Positions 14,017 through 15,319 of a stretch of DNA of 15,319 bases are shown in pieces. The notes under the pieces are model-generated. The model saw only the letters and a program-made list of their open reading frames with translations, did not search any database and had not been told where the DNA came from. The position numbers and the translations under genes are program-made. The stretch spans positions 1 to 15,319 of the forward strand of contig JBKJLF010000023.1 in NCBI GenBank assembly GCA_046597185.1. The letters run 5' to 3'. Positions within the stretch are counted from its first letter, which is position 1, and the number at the start of each line of letters is the position of its first letter. The stretch comes from CAMBDR01 sp046597185. GTDB taxonomy: Bacteria; Pseudomonadota; Gammaproteobacteria; Burkholderiales; Burkholderiaceae_D.

Positions 14017-15230
14017 CTACCTTGGGTGTTTAACGCGAAAGCGCGCATCAGGGTACGGATGCGTGTTGCGGTAAGGCGGAATGTAGCGTTTCACCAATCT
14101 ATTGAATCGCTGCCATGACAGACAGTGTCGTTGGCCGCGCCGTAGCAGTATACGCCGCCACGCACGGCAGACTTCACTTCGGAAGCTTATAAGCCGATAG
14201 GAATTACCCGGAACGCCAAAATAGTTGAAGTAGCCCTGCACCACGCTCCTTAGCCACTTTCCCACCATAGGAACGGGTTGGTGCATTCTTTTCCTCAACT
14301 GCTCCCGGAGTGCCTTCAGCGTTGCTCGCATCCTCTTCTTAATGGTCAGGCGCAATATTTTGAACCCACCCTGCCGGGTGGTGCCGCAACAATGCGTAAA
14401 GCCCAGGAAGTCGAATGTCTTTGGCTTGCCTTCGCCAGGCTGGTGGCGGTTTTTGGCAGCGTATTTTCCGAATTCGATCAGCCGGGTTTTATCTGGGTGC
14501 AATACCAGCCCGAATGCAGCCAGCCGCTCCCGCAATGCCGCCAGAAACACGCGCCCATCAACCTGCATCTCAAATCCAAACACACTGTCATCGGCATACC
14601 GCACCAGCATGACGCGTCCTGTCGCGTGTCTTTTCCTCCATTGATGTGCCCATAAATCGCACACATAATGCAAGTAGATGTTCGCAAGCAACGGTGAAAT
14701 CACAGATCCCTGTGGAGTGCCTTTTTCTGCCGCTGTTCGCCGCCCCTCCTCGATCACGCCCGCCTCGAGCCATTTATGAATTAGCCGCAAGAGGCGCTGA
14801 TCCATGATCCGATGTTCCAGAAATCGCATCATCCACTTATGGTCGATGGTGTCGAAGAACGCCTGTATATCGGCGTCCAGTATCCAGCCTATCTTCTGGC
14901 TCTCGATCCCGGCACTCACCGCGTCCAGCGGTGCAGTTCTTTGTGCAACTGCCCGACTCGTCCGTAGAGAACATTCTCGTACTCTCCCCAGGTCACGCCA
15001 TCCACACCAGCCGCCGCGTTCCGCTTGAGTTCGTAAAAACTCTCCACCAATAGCGACGGCGTGATGTGATGCAGCAACGACGTAAATTTTAGCCCCGGAT
15101 TCCTCCTAGCGGCTTCACGTATACCTTCAAGTCCCATCGACGCAGTTTCCCGGCGCCGAGTCCGGCCTGCGGGAGCCTTTCCAGTATTTCCCTCGGTTGC
15201 GCCCCCACGGTGAATTTTCCCTTCAACTAA
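14017..15230 (-). pseudogene. ltrA: Group II intron reverse transcriptase/maturase, internally deleted
   Basis: Two frames make up the gene. The N-terminal frame (15230 to 14916) gives LVEGKIHRG, later KFTSLLHHI and GVDGVTWGEYE, and ends at TGA 14918-14916. The C-terminal frame (to 14017) gives LDADIQAFFDTID, KGTPQGSVISPLLANIY, the catalytic YADD, a KTFDFLGFTH motif and the maturase end NRLVKRYIPPYR. Between ELH and LDAVSAGIE the usual segment with the YIPK-DG-RPLGI and EDKIVQ motifs is missing (roughly 65 residues), and the frame changes, so no full enzyme can be made. The first ATG is 15137, but homologous residues continue upstream to about 15230 where the start codon seems lost (TTA). No En domain is seen. 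Confidence 0.85.
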
Positions 15231-15250
15231 TTCACAACAAAATCATGTAG

Positions 15251-15270
15251 TTGTCCTAAATGCTGGACAA
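15251..15270. repeat. Short inverted repeat beyond the intron remnant
   Basis: TTGTCC and GGACAA flank an 8-base spacer. It could be the end of an insertion sequence, an operator or chance. The remaining bases to the window end are AT-rich and carry nothing I recognise. Confidence 0.3.
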
Positions 15271-15319
15271 ACAAAATTTATTCCTGTATAAAGGGTAAAT
15301 GGAAATCAATTTAAAACAA

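Larger units (their letters stand above)
13944..15240 (-). mobile_element. Decayed group II intron, 5' end missing
   Basis: On the - strand the order is a reverse-transcriptase/maturase frame, then domain V, then domain VI, then a 3' end of CGCGAC (AY consensus) at 13944. The maturase stop codon TAG (14019-14017) directly abuts domain V. No GUGYG-type 5' boundary or structured domain I is visible between the RT N-terminus and the window end. The 79 bases beyond 15240 are AT-rich and unlike the intron. A complete intron would need several hundred bases more there. The right boundary is approximate. Confidence 0.75.

Noticed and set aside
14278..14655. + strand frames opposite the reverse transcriptase
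   Set aside because: Antisense to conserved RT motifs including YADD; no independent support.

Overview
The window looks like chromosomal DNA of a betaproteobacterium, probably Burkholderiales or Neisseriales. That rests on the ybeD-lipB-lipA order, the LipA sequence, a split paraquat-inducible (Pqi) lipid-transport operon, moderate GC and short overlapping genes. It is inference; no rRNA or marker tree is available here. Nearly all genes up to about 12.8 kb are on the + strand. The last 2.5 kb is mostly on the - strand and has an accessory character.

Layout. Positions 1-107 are a perfect 52-bp inverted repeat with a 3-nt loop at the very edge of the window, followed by an unrecognised partial ORF and a corrinoid adenosyltransferase (cobO). 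At 1149-1478 lies a C-terminal remnant of an adenosine-deaminase-family protein. A tight five-gene operon (1663-6224) encodes a flavin-binding PNPOx-like protein, two single-domain PqiA proteins, a three-MCE-domain PqiB and a PqiC lipoprotein. Together the Pqi parts would form an inner-to-outer-membrane lipid conduit. ybeD, lipB and lipA (6291-8271) follow and make the lipoyl cofactor.

A 612-bp gene-free stretch (8272-8883) holds two hairpins and then a well-formed regulatory region: an inverted repeat at about -61, a sigma70 promoter, and a perfect LacI-family-type palindrome over the predicted start site. These precede a secreted 1064-aa modular protein with alternating CBM56-like and chitobiase-C-terminal-like modules and a C-terminal GH64 beta-1,3-glucanase domain. 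A strong terminator follows, then a LysE/RhtB-family exporter.

On the - strand is a mazEF toxin-antitoxin pair, divergent from a short ORF on the + strand. That ORF is cut off by a group II intron remnant inserted in antisense. Intron domains V and VI and the 3' end are visible. The reverse transcriptase is broken by an internal deletion with a frame change, and the 5' intron RNA appears to be missing.

I did not find a clear new multi-gene defence or biosynthetic system. The items most worth a second look are the cysteine-rich modular glucanase and its control region, the decayed group II intron and the ORF it interrupts, the deaminase remnant with a changed active-site residue, and the terminal palindrome.
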